A stretch of 64,000 bases of DNA from Dactylosporangium sp. AC04546 (GTDB lineage Bacteria; Actinomycetota; Actinomycetes; Mycobacteriales; Micromonosporaceae), in the NCBI RefSeq assembly GCF_022095675.1, contig NZ_JAHYSG010000015.1, forward strand, positions 62,001 to 126,000. Direction: 5' to 3'. Position 1 is the first letter of the stretch; every line of letters begins with the position of its first letter. The position numbers and the translations under genes were made by a program. This document shows positions 9,070 to 16,493 of the stretch, in pieces. The notes under the pieces are model-generated. The model did no database searches. It was given only the letters and a program-made list of their open reading frames with translations, and had not been told where the DNA came from.

Positions 9070-9702
9070 ATGGGAGAGGTCAAGCGGCGATACCACTCGC
9101 CGGTCCGCGAGGAGCACGCCCGGCGCACCCGGCAGGCGGTGCTCGCCGCCGCGGCGCAGCTGTTCGAGGCGCGCGGCTACGCCGCGACGTCCCTCGCGGA
9201 CGTGGCGGCCGTGGCCGGCGTGGCGCGCCCGACGGTGGCCGCCGCGTTCGGCTCGAAGCCGGCCCTGCTCAAGCAGGTCCTCGACGTGGCCCTGGCCGGC
9301 GACGACGAGCCGGTCCCGGTCGCCGAGCGCCCCTGGTTCGCCCCGGTGCTGCAGGCCGGCGACGCCGCGGCGGCCCTGTCGGCGTACGCGTACGTCTGCC
9401 TCGTCATCGGCCGGCGCGCGGCCCGGCTGTTCGAGGCGGTCCGCCGCGCCGCCGACGACGCCCCGGAGACGGCCGAGCTGTGGCGGACGCTGTGCGCGAA
9501 CCGCCGCGCGGGCGCGGCGATGGTCGTGCGCCGCGTCGCCACGCTGACGGCACTGCCGGACGAGGGCCGGGCGGTCGACGTGGTGTGGCTGTTCAACGAC
9601 CCGGCCCACTACGCGGCCCTGGTCCTCGACGCGGGCTGGCCGGAGGACGCCTACCGGGACTGGCTCGCCCGCATGCTCCGTACGGCGGTCCTCCCGAAGT
9701 GA
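9070..9702 (+). CDS. TetR-family transcriptional regulator
   Basis: 210-residue regulator. The N-terminal HTH reads RQAVLAAAAQLFEARGYAATSLADVAAVAGVARPTVAAAFGSKPALLKQ (shown in part: AATSLADVAAVAGVARPTV), followed by an all-helical ligand domain. The ATG at 9070 follows an alternative TTG by one codon. Divergent from the cupin gene, so it likely represses it and itself; ligand unknown. A perfect terminator hairpin follows at 9795. Confidence 0.9.
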   Translation: MGEVKRRYHSPVREEHARRTRQAVLAAAAQLFEARGYAATSLADVAAVAGVARPTVAAAFGSKPALLKQVLDVALAGDDEPVPVAERPWFAPVLQAGDAAAALSAYAYVCLVIGRRAARLFEAVRRAADDAPETAELWRTLCANRRAGAAMVVRRVATLTALPDEGRAVDVVWLFNDPAHYAALVLDAGWPEDAYRDWLARMLRTAVLPK

Positions 9703-9794
9703 CGCGGGCCGCCCGTCCACGGCGCTGCGCCGACTGCCCGACGCTGCCCGGAAGCCGTCAACCGACGTCCTGGCGACCCGGCCGCCACGCCCCC

Positions 9795-9830
9795 GTGGAG
9801 GCCGTGATCTGCGCTGACCACGGCCTCCAC
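9795..9830. terminator. Bidirectional hairpin terminator
   Basis: GTGGAGGCCGTG pairs perfectly with CACGGCCTCCAC across a 12-nt loop, between the convergent tetR and cadD-like genes. No long T-tract, as is common in GC-rich actinobacteria. Confidence 0.65.
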
Positions 9831-9862
9831 CGGTGGGCGGATGCGGCTGGAGTGCCGCCCGG

Positions 9863-10456
9863 CTACAAGCCGAAGGCCCCGCCTTCGATGAGGATGAGCA
9901 GGCCGATGCCGATCAGGACGATCGGCATCAGGATGTGCCCCCATCTGCTGAGCGCCTTGGCGATCACCGGGCGGGTCGCGAAGTACCGGCCGGCGGCGAT
10001 CCAGACGGCGAGCAGGATGAGGAAGACGACGACGTAGACGCTCATGCCGCCGGCGCCGGCGGTGGCGAAGACGGGGACGTAGACGCCGATGTTGTCGCCG
10101 CCGTTGGCGAAGGTGACCGCGGCCACCTCGAGGATCTTCGGGCCGCCCTGCTTGGCCTGGGTCTCCTCGTCGTCGCCGCGGCGCCGCCATGCCTGGACCG
10201 CGGCCTTGATGCCCAGGCCGAGCGGGAGAAGCCCGAGATACGGGACGGCGCTCTCGGGCAGGAACGTCGCGCCGAACGCGGCGGCCACGGCGGCGGCCAG
10301 GATGGCGGCGAAGCCGAGGTACTGCCCGACAGCGATGTTTCTCGCCGCGCCCTTGTGCCCGGCTCCCTGGGAGAAGTACAGGGCGAGGACGAGGATGTCG
10401 TCGATGTTCGTGACCGCGAACAGGCCGACCGCCTGCCCGATGACGCCGACGTTCAT
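9863..10456 (-). CDS. CadD-like cadmium resistance/heavy-metal transporter
   Basis: 197-residue membrane protein with about five to six hydrophobic helices. The N-terminal AVGLFAVTNIDDILVLALYFSQ and internal FANGGDNIGVYVPVFA are hallmarks of the cadmium-resistance transporter family (PF03596), which exports Cd2+ or related ions. The ATG at 10456 begins directly before the conserved first helix; the longer frame adds a non-conserved charged leader. No metalloregulator lies beside it. Confidence 0.88.
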   Translation of the reverse strand: MNVGVIGQAVGLFAVTNIDDILVLALYFSQGAGHKGAARNIAVGQYLGFAAILAAAVAAAFGATFLPESAVPYLGLLPLGLGIKAAVQAWRRRGDDEETQAKQGGPKILEVAAVTFANGGDNIGVYVPVFATAGAGGMSVYVVVFLILLAVWIAAGRYFATRPVIAKALSRWGHILMPIVLIGIGLLILIEGGAFGL

Positions 10457-10639
10457 GACCGCGCCGCCGCCAGTACGGCACGACCACGGGCGCGCGGACA
10501 ACCGGAATGTGTCTGCATGATCAACCTCAAGCTCTTCGTACCGGTCAGGACACTGATAGGCGCGACCGCGCAGACCGCCCTGGCCCCTGATGCCTCAGGG
10601 GCTCGCGTCGGTCAGCGTCGTGCCGCACACCGGCGGTGA

Positions 10640-11002
10640 TCAGCAGCGAAGTACTTGCAGGACATCCAGCCTGGGCCGCAGCGTGCCGAGAACTCGCCAG
10701 GCCATCGGCCGCGTACGGCGCCATCCGAGGACGGAGGCGACGCCCAACGCCGCACAGAGCGGTATCGGGACGTCCTGTTCGGTTGCCGGCCCCAGCACGA
10801 ACGAACGTGGCAGCAAGGTCACGCCATCCGAAGCCATCAAAGGCTGCCCGGAACGATCCCGGGCGGCGCTGTCGGACGCCGTCGCAGACCCGGTCAGCGC
10901 CGGACGATGCGGACCCTGCTCGGGGTACCGGTCCGACGTGATCAGGTAGAACGTCAGCGCGGCAACGATCAGCACGACGACACCCGACCATCGTCGTGCC
11001 AC
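10640..11002 (-). CDS. Small two-helix membrane protein, unknown
   Basis: 120-residue protein not recognised as any family. It has one hydrophobic helix near the N-terminus (SGVVVLIVAALTFYLITSD), a polar central segment of ~50 residues, and a second helix (IPLCAALGVASVLGWRR) before a basic tail. This layout suggests two transmembrane passes with an external loop. The GTG at 11002 is picked for the GGGAGG 5 bases upstream. Surrounding DNA is slightly less GC-rich and both flanks (10457-10639 and 11003-11203) show nothing else I recognise. Confidence 0.5.
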   Translation of the reverse strand: MARRWSGVVVLIVAALTFYLITSDRYPEQGPHRPALTGSATASDSAARDRSGQPLMASDGVTLLPRSFVLGPATEQDVPIPLCAALGVASVLGWRRTRPMAWRVLGTLRPRLDVLQVLRC

Positions 11003-11203
11003 CGAGCCTCCCACCAGCGCATCGTCAGCCACCAACCGAAGCCACAGCTTCCCACACGCAGCGCACGGCCTGGCCGGCTGCTCGTGGCGTTGCGCACGGT
11101 GCTGGTGAGCCTGCTGCCGCTCGCCCCTGCCCAGCCCGCTGGAGAGCGGCGCCGTCTCGGTCGCCAGGCCGACACAGATGATCACCGGGCCCGGCCGGGC
11201 GGC

Positions 11204-11209
11204 TATCGT
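11204..11209 (+). promoter_or_regulatory. -10 box of a leaderless promoter (HIT gene)
   Basis: TATCGT lies 7 bases before the HIT ATG, and no Shine-Dalgarno is present, so transcription probably begins at or next to the ATG. Confidence 0.5.
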
Positions 11210-11216
11210 GCCGGGC

Positions 11217-11567
11217 ATGAACCAGCCGGGTGAGGACTTCTACTGCGACGAGGCCCTCAGCGGCCGCACGCCGGTCACCGTCGTGGCCGAGACCGCCGAT
11301 GTGCTGGCCTTCGAGCACACCCGGCCGTTCTGGCCGGTGCACGTCGTCGTGGTCCCGAAGCGGCACGTGCCGTCGCTGACCGACCTCGGCGAGGCCGACG
11401 AGGCGCTGCTGGGCCGTGTCCTCGCGGTGGTCCGCCAGGTCGCCGCCGACGTCGAGCGGGAGCACGGGGCGTGCCGCGTGCTGACGAACCTCGGCCGCTA
11501 CCAGGACTCCAAGCACCTGCACTTCCACGTGTGCAGCGGGGCACCCCGCCACCCCGACACCGACTGA
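11217..11567 (+). CDS. HIT-family nucleotide-binding hydrolase
   Basis: 116-residue histidine-triad protein. It has the catalytic triad motif HLHFHVCSG near the C-terminus and the upstream PFWPVHVVVVPKRHVPSLTDL typical of HINT/HIT enzymes, which hydrolyse nucleotide phosphoramidates or dinucleoside polyphosphates. The start ATG at 11217 fits a leaderless promoter. Converges with the HEAT-repeat gene (9 bases between stops). Substrate not deducible. Confidence 0.88.
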   Translation: MNQPGEDFYCDEALSGRTPVTVVAETADVLAFEHTRPFWPVHVVVVPKRHVPSLTDLGEADEALLGRVLAVVRQVAADVEREHGACRVLTNLGRYQDSKHLHFHVCSGAPRHPDTD

Positions 11568-11576
11568 GGGGCCGGG

Positions 11577-12395
11577 TCAGGCGGAGCGGGCGGCGATGGC
11601 CGCCTGGATGCGGCGCAGGGTGCGCAGTGCCTTCTTCGCCGCGGCGCGGACCTCGCCGTCGAACACCGTCGAGCCGCGGTCCTCGGCCTGCAGGCGTTCC
11701 AGCGTCGGCGCGACCCGCTCGTCGCCGGTCGAGCCGAGCGCGACGGCCGCCCAGTAGCGCCGGTTCGGGTCGGGGTCCTGCGCCGCCGCGGTCAGCCTCG
11801 GGATGACCTCCGGGGCGAACTCGGCCAGGGCGCTGGCGATGTGCCCGATCCGCGCGAACCGGCGGTGCTCGAACTCGTACCACAGCGCCTCGAGCGCCTC
11901 CGGGCCGCCGATCTCGGCGAGCGCCTCGGCCGCCCGCAGCCGCAGCCAGTCGACGTCCTCGGCGAGCAGCGGCCGCAGCACGGGCACGGTATCGGCGTCG
12001 CCGAGGCGGCCGAGGGCCTTGACCGCCTCGTCCACGACGATCCACTGTGGATGGTCGAGCAGCTCCTCCAGCCGCGGCACCGCCTCGTGCAGCCCCATCG
12101 CGGCGCACCCCATCGCCGCCCAGGCCTGGCAGTTGTACCGCGTGTCGGCCAGCGCGGCGAGCAGCGCCGCCCGCAGGTCCTGCGGCGGGTCCGCGACGGC
12201 GAACGCGGCGGCCTGGTTCATCGCCCGGGTGTAGAGCGAGCGGTGGTAGTCGCGGTAGTCGCGGACCAGCGTGTGCAGAGCGGCGATAGCCGACGGGTCG
12301 CCGTCGTCGCGGGCCCGGTCGAGCAGCCCGTAGAGGTGCGCCTCACGCGTCTCGAGGTCGCCGGCGCGCAGGCCGTCAAGGTCGGTGCTGGTCAC
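11577..12395 (-). CDS. HEAT-repeat protein
   Basis: 272-residue all-helical protein built of HEAT/PBS-lyase-type repeats: AVPRLEELLDHPQWIVVDEAVKALGRLGD, then TVPVLRPLLAEDVDWLRLRAAEALAEIGG, and VIPRLTAAAQDPDPNRRYWAAVALGSTGD (each ~31 residues; only motifs quoted here matter: ALGRLGD, ALAEIGG, ALGSTGD). These form a solenoid for protein-protein contact. The GTG at 12395 is preferred because TAGGAT lies exactly 7 bases upstream; an in-frame ATG 9 bases earlier is the alternative. Partner and process unknown. Confidence 0.8.
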   Translation of the reverse strand: MTSTDLDGLRAGDLETREAHLYGLLDRARDDGDPSAIAALHTLVRDYRDYHRSLYTRAMNQAAAFAVADPPQDLRAALLAALADTRYNCQAWAAMGCAAMGLHEAVPRLEELLDHPQWIVVDEAVKALGRLGDADTVPVLRPLLAEDVDWLRLRAAEALAEIGGPEALEALWYEFEHRRFARIGHIASALAEFAPEVIPRLTAAAQDPDPNRRYWAAVALGSTGDERVAPTLERLQAEDRGSTVFDGEVRAAAKKALRTLRRIQAAIAARSA

Positions 12396-12471
12396 TCCGG
12401 CCATCCTACGGCCGGGCCCGCCGGTGGGCCCGGCCGGTGCTCGCCGGCCGGGCCCGCGCGGTCGCGGTGGG

Positions 12472-13794
12472 TCAGGCGGGGATGGTGAACGGGTCGCCGT
12501 ACACCTTCCAGCTCAGGGGCGGGTTGAGGTCGAAGTTGCGGTTGTTGAGGAAGACGCGCTGGGCGGTGTCCACGCGGCTGGTGTCGCTGTGGGCCTCCTC
12601 GGTCTTCATCGCCGCCACCCGGGCGTCCAGGAAGGCGTGCAGGTACGTGGCCTCGTCGCCGCCCTGGGCCGGGGGCTTGGCCTTGGCCAGGGCGGCCTTG
12701 CGGATGCCGCCGAAGCTGACGGCGCTGTTGCCCGGGCCGTGCATGACGATCGCGTCGTAGTAGATGAACTGGCCGAGCGCCCGCAGGCCGTCGGCCTTGG
12801 CCTGCTGGACGGACGGGTTGAAGTACACCCGGTCGCGTTCGTCGTCCTGGGCCTTGGTGAACTGCGGGTCCGTGGCCGCGGTGCGCCAGTCCTTCACGAA
12901 GTTCGGATCCAGGCCCGTGTGCGACGAGGTGCCGTTCACCTTCCGCAGGGCGGGAAGGTACTTGGCCAGGACGTTGCCGGGGACCCGCTGGGTGTACAGC
13001 TCCACCAGCTCCAGCATGTCGCCCGTGCCGGAGCAGAAGCCGATGATGCCGGCCGTGTAGCCGCGGCCGTCGCCGATGTCCTCGATGTACTTGTACTGCG
13101 CCTTCCAGTCGAGCGAGGAGTTCTCGGCCGAGGACACCAGCTGCATGGCGATGTCCTTCTTGCGGGGATCGGTGAGGTCCTTGCCCGCCGGGGCGGAGGT
13201 GGTCCGCGACGGGGACGCAGAAGCGGAAGCGGATCGGGACGGCGAGGGCGACGTGGAGGGGGACGCCGAAGCGGTCACCGAAGGACTCGGCGTCGCGGCC
13301 GGGTTGCCGTACACCTTGAACTCCCACAGCGAGTAGCCCCACTGGGTGGCGCGGGTCGTGCCGTAGAGCCGCACGTAGCGGCCCGTCCCGGTCAGGCCCG
13401 TGAGGTCGTCGGTACCGCCGTTGCCGCTCGTCGTGCTGTAGATGTCGGTCCAGGCGCTGCCGTCCGGCGAGGTCTGGATGCGGTACGCCGTGCCGTAGGC
13501 GGCCTCCCAGCTGAGGTTCACGTGCGTGACCGCGTAGGTCGCGCCGAGGTCGACGCGGATCCACTGCGGGTCGACGCCTTCCAGGCTGCCCCAGCGGGTG
13601 CCGCCGTTGCCGTCGAAGGCCTGGGCCGCGCCGAGGGACGCGGTCTCGACCGACGACGCGGTGGCGGGCCTGCCCTGGGAGAGCAGGGTCTCCGTCGCCG
13701 CGTCCGCCCCGCGCACGACGAGGAACGTCGTCACCGAGCCGACGAGGACCAGGGCCGCGGCGCCCAGGCCGGCCAGCCTGAGGGGGTGGTTCAC
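12472..13794 (-). CDS. csn: Secreted chitosanase, CBM32 + GH46
   Basis: 440-residue exported enzyme cleaving chitosan. The GTG at 13794 follows GGAGG by 6 bases and opens a signal/anchor helix (LAGLGAAALVLVGSVTTFLVV). Residues ~35-164 form an F5/8 type C (CBM32) sugar-binding domain, ~165-204 a Ser/Pro/Ala linker, and ~205-440 a GH46 catalytic domain. The catalytic Glu lies in VSSAENSSLDW and the Asp in IGDGRGYTAG; GFCSGTGDMLELVE and AIVMHGPGN also match Streptomyces chitosanases. The binding domain placed before GH46 is less common than a bare GH46. A palindrome lies just upstream. Confidence 0.95.
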   Translation of the reverse strand: MNHPLRLAGLGAAALVLVGSVTTFLVVRGADAATETLLSQGRPATASSVETASLGAAQAFDGNGGTRWGSLEGVDPQWIRVDLGATYAVTHVNLSWEAAYGTAYRIQTSPDGSAWTDIYSTTSGNGGTDDLTGLTGTGRYVRLYGTTRATQWGYSLWEFKVYGNPAATPSPSVTASASPSTSPSPSRSASASASPSRTTSAPAGKDLTDPRKKDIAMQLVSSAENSSLDWKAQYKYIEDIGDGRGYTAGIIGFCSGTGDMLELVELYTQRVPGNVLAKYLPALRKVNGTSSHTGLDPNFVKDWRTAATDPQFTKAQDDERDRVYFNPSVQQAKADGLRALGQFIYYDAIVMHGPGNSAVSFGGIRKAALAKAKPPAQGGDEATYLHAFLDARVAAMKTEEAHSDTSRVDTAQRVFLNNRNFDLNPPLSWKVYGDPFTIPA

Positions 13795-13818
13795 GAGCAG
13801 CCTCCAAACCAGAACTGT

Positions 13819-13829
13819 CAAGTAACTTG
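13819..13829. promoter_or_regulatory. Palindrome in the chitosanase promoter region
   Basis: CAAGTAACTTG is a perfect palindrome around a central A, 25 bases before the chitosanase start. TTGACA (minus strand, 13866-13861) lies further upstream and could be a -35 box. Position suits a repressor operator; the regulator is unknown. Confidence 0.4.
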
Positions 13830-13893
13830 CCTGACGAAGATTCCGATTCGGCAGCTTCGATGTCAACGGAGCTAAGGCGGACTTCATTTCACG

Positions 13894-14050
13894 TTATGGT
13901 TGCCAAACGACGGGCGCTGGAGGCATGTGCCGCTGGCGGTCGGTGAGCGGCCCGGCGCGCTCGTCGGCGAGCAGGTCGCGGTAGCCGCGCATCCCCGTCA
14001 GCGGGGTGCGCAGCTCGTGCGAGATGAGCCGCAGGAACGGAGCTTCCATG
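13894..14050 (-). pseudogene. Histidine-kinase remnant (HisKA H-box)
   Basis: A 51-codon open stretch reads FLRLISHELRTPLTGMRG then YRDLLADERAGPLTDRQR, the dimerisation/phosphoacceptor helix of a sensor kinase with its phosphorylatable His, and then stops. No sensor domain precedes it and no ATPase domain follows; neighbouring sequence is the LysRS start on one side and the chitosanase promoter on the other. It is a fragment of a lost two-component kinase rather than a working gene. Confidence 0.75.
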
Positions 14051-14158
14051 TCACCATCTACGATAGTTGTGGTGATTTGCCCGCATACCGGAAAACGGCA
14101 TCGAGGTCTGCCGGGCGCTGCGCGAGAGCGCCGGCACCGAGCTTGCTTGAATAGGGGT

Positions 14159-15811
14159 GTGACAGAAGGTATCGCCGATGACTGGGTGGCCCGCTTCGCC
14201 GACGAGGTCGTCGAGGCCGCCAAGGACCGCGCGCCCGGCACGCCGATCGTGTGCGCGTCGGGGCTGAGCCCGTCCGGCCCCATCCACCTCGGCAACCTGC
14301 GCGAGGTCATGACCCCGCACCTCGTCGCCGACGAGATCCGCCGCCGCGGCCACGACTGCGTGCACCTGCTGTCCTGGGACGACTACGACCGTTTCCGGCG
14401 GGTGCCGGCCGGGCTCGACGGCGTCGACGAGTCGTGGGCCGAGCACGTCGGCCGGCCGCTCACCGCGGTGCCCGCGCCGCGCGGCAGCGCGCACCCGAGC
14501 TGGGCCGAGCACTTCAAGGCCGCGATGGCCGCGTCGCTCGCCGACCTCGGCGTGACGTACCGGCCGGTCAGCCAGACGAAGATGTACACCGAGGGGGCGT
14601 ACACCGAGCAGATCCTGCACGCCATGCGCGAGCGGGTGCACATCGACGGGGTCCTCGCGAAGTACCGCACGAAGATCCGCCCGGAGGAGAACGACGAGGA
14701 CGGCGAGGGCGCCGCCGGCTACTACCCCTACCGGCCGTACTGCTCGGTGTGCGGGCGCGACACCACCACCGTCACCGCCTACGACGAGGACACCACCGAG
14801 CTCACCTACACCTGCGACTGCGGCCACGGCGAGACGGTCGTCCTGCGCGAGCACCGCAGCGGCAAGCTGGTCTGGAAGGTCGACTGGCCGATGCGGTGGG
14901 CCTACGAGGGCGTGCACTTCGAGCCGTCGGGCGTCGACCACACGTCGCCCGGCTCGTCGTACGTCGTCGGCAGCCAGCTCGTCGCCGAGGTGTTCGGCGG
15001 GCGGCCGCCCATCGGCCCGATGTACGCCTTCGTCGGCATCGCGGGCATGGCGAAGATGAGCAGCTCCCGCGGCGGCGTCCCGACGCCCGCCGACGCCCTG
15101 CAGATCATGGAGCCGTCGCTGCTGCGCTGGCTGTACAGCCGGCGCCGGCCGAACCAGTCGTTCAAGGTGGCCTTCGACGACGAGATCCAGCGGCTGTACG
15201 ACGAGTGGGACACGCTCGGGCGCAAGACCGCCGCCGGCACGGCCGCGCCGGCCGACGCCGCCGCGTACCACCGCGCGATCGGCACCGCCGACGGCCCGCT
15301 GCCGGCCACGCCGCGGCCGCTGCCGTACCGGATGCTCGCCTCCGTCGCCGACATCACGGTCGGCGACCCGGCGCAGATGCTGCGGATCCTGGCCGACATC
15401 GACCCGGCCGACCCGGTCGTGTCGCTCGACGAGGCCCGCCCGCGGCTGGACTGCGCGCTGCGGTGGGTCACCACGTGCGTCCCGGCGGAGCAGCGCACCC
15501 ACGTGCGCACCGGGCCCGACGGCGAGCTGCTGTCGTCCCTGACGCCCGGCCAGCGCGACGCCCTCGCCCGCCTCGCGGACGGCCTCGACGCGCACTGGTC
15601 CCTCGACGGCCTGACGACCCTGGTCTACGGCGTGCCGAAGCTCCAGCTGGGCCTGCCCCTCGACACGCCGCCCACGCCGGAGCTGAAGGTGGCCCAGCGG
15701 GAGTTCTTCTCCCTGCTGTACCGCCTGATCGTCGGCCGCGAGTCCGGGCCGCGCCTGCCCACGCTGCTGCTGGCGGTCGGCGCCGAGCGGATCCGCGCGC
15801 TCATCGCCTGA
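14159..15811 (+). CDS. lysK: Class I (archaeal-type) lysyl-tRNA synthetase
   Basis: 550-residue enzyme charging tRNA-Lys. It carries the class I signatures PSGPIHLGN (HIGH-type, residues 38-46) and AKMSSSRGG (KMSKS-type, ~297-305), and the zinc-like CSVCGRDTTTV...TCDCGHGE block. This is the archaeal/spirochaete-type LysRS, unrelated to the usual bacterial class II enzyme; some actinobacteria hold it as a second copy. The GTG at 14159 gives the conserved N-terminus; the longer upstream frame is the kinase remnant region. Ends overlapping the convergent NlpC/P60 gene by 11 bases. Confidence 0.93.
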   Translation: MTEGIADDWVARFADEVVEAAKDRAPGTPIVCASGLSPSGPIHLGNLREVMTPHLVADEIRRRGHDCVHLLSWDDYDRFRRVPAGLDGVDESWAEHVGRPLTAVPAPRGSAHPSWAEHFKAAMAASLADLGVTYRPVSQTKMYTEGAYTEQILHAMRERVHIDGVLAKYRTKIRPEENDEDGEGAAGYYPYRPYCSVCGRDTTTVTAYDEDTTELTYTCDCGHGETVVLREHRSGKLVWKVDWPMRWAYEGVHFEPSGVDHTSPGSSYVVGSQLVAEVFGGRPPIGPMYAFVGIAGMAKMSSSRGGVPTPADALQIMEPSLLRWLYSRRRPNQSFKVAFDDEIQRLYDEWDTLGRKTAAGTAAPADAAAYHRAIGTADGPLPATPRPLPYRMLASVADITVGDPAQMLRILADIDPADPVVSLDEARPRLDCALRWVTTCVPAEQRTHVRTGPDGELLSSLTPGQRDALARLADGLDAHWSLDGLTTLVYGVPKLQLGLPLDTPPTPELKVAQREFFSLLYRLIVGRESGPRLPTLLLAVGAERIRALIA

Positions 15812-16418
15812 GGCTGTCCAGCTCGCCGGCGACCCGGACGTAGGCGACCACCTTCGCCTCCGCCATCAGCCGCTGGCGGGACACCGAGACGCCCGTGTGG
15901 CCGGCGTTGATGATCTCGTTGTTGCCGATGTACAGGACCACGTGGCCGCCGTTGTTGGTGAAGACCAGGTCGCCCGCCCGCAGGGCGGCCCGCGTGATCC
16001 TCGTGCCCACCTTGATCTGCTCGTACGTCACTCTCGGCAGGTCCACGCCCGCGGCCTCCCACGCCCGCATCACCAGGCCCGAGCAGTCGAAGGTGTCCGG
16101 GCCCTCGGTGTCGAACCGGTACGGCTTGCCGACCTGCGCCTCGGCGTACGCCACCGCCAGGGCCACCTTGCGGGCCCGCGTGTCGGCCACCACCAGGGTC
16201 TGGCCGATCCTGATCAGCGTCGACGCGCCCAGGCTGTTGAGGCGCTGCAGCTCGGCCACCGTCGTGCCGTAGCGGCGCGACAGCGCCCACAGCGTGTCGC
16301 CCGGCTGGACCACCACCGAGTCCGGAGGCGCCACCGCCACCGACGCCGACGCCGACGAAACGGGCAGGAACAGCGCCAGCAGCAAGGCCACCACAGCGAG
16401 GGGTACGCGACAGCTCAT
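15801..16418 (-). CDS. Secreted LysM-NlpC/P60 peptidoglycan hydrolase
   Basis: 205-residue exported cell-wall endopeptidase. A signal peptide (VPLAVVALLLALFLPVSSASA) is followed by a LysM module (VVQPGDTLWALSRRYGTTVAEL) and an NlpC/P60 domain with catalytic Cys in DTFDCSGLV, His in GGHVVLYIGN and a third polar residue in NAGHTG. It is expected to cut stem peptides during growth or division. The start ATG at 16418 lies 6 bases after TACCGT, a leaderless -10, divergent from the peptidase gene to the right. Confidence 0.92.
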   Translation of the reverse strand: MSCRVPLAVVALLLALFLPVSSASASVAVAPPDSVVVQPGDTLWALSRRYGTTVAELQRLNSLGASTLIRIGQTLVVADTRARKVALAVAYAEAQVGKPYRFDTEGPDTFDCSGLVMRAWEAAGVDLPRVTYEQIKVGTRITRAALRAGDLVFTNNGGHVVLYIGNNEIINAGHTGVSVSRQRLMAEAKVVAYVRVAGELDSLRR

Positions 16419-16424
16419 CCTGGC

Positions 16425-16486
16425 ACGGTAGCGAACATTGCTCGCAAATACGGGCAATTCGCACCGAGAACGGCCGCCGGTAGCGT
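16425..16486. promoter_or_regulatory. Divergent leaderless promoters
   Basis: TACCGT (minus strand, 16430-16425) sits 6 bases before the NlpC/P60 ATG, and TAGCGT (16481-16486) sits 7 bases before the peptidase ATG. Neither gene has a Shine-Dalgarno sequence. Confidence 0.5.
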
Positions 16487-16493
16487 ACGAGCC

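Noticed and set aside
10590..10949. Plus-strand 119-residue frame
   Set aside because: No ribosome binding site, no hydrophobic or domain pattern; the minus-strand frame has a better start signal and two membrane helices.
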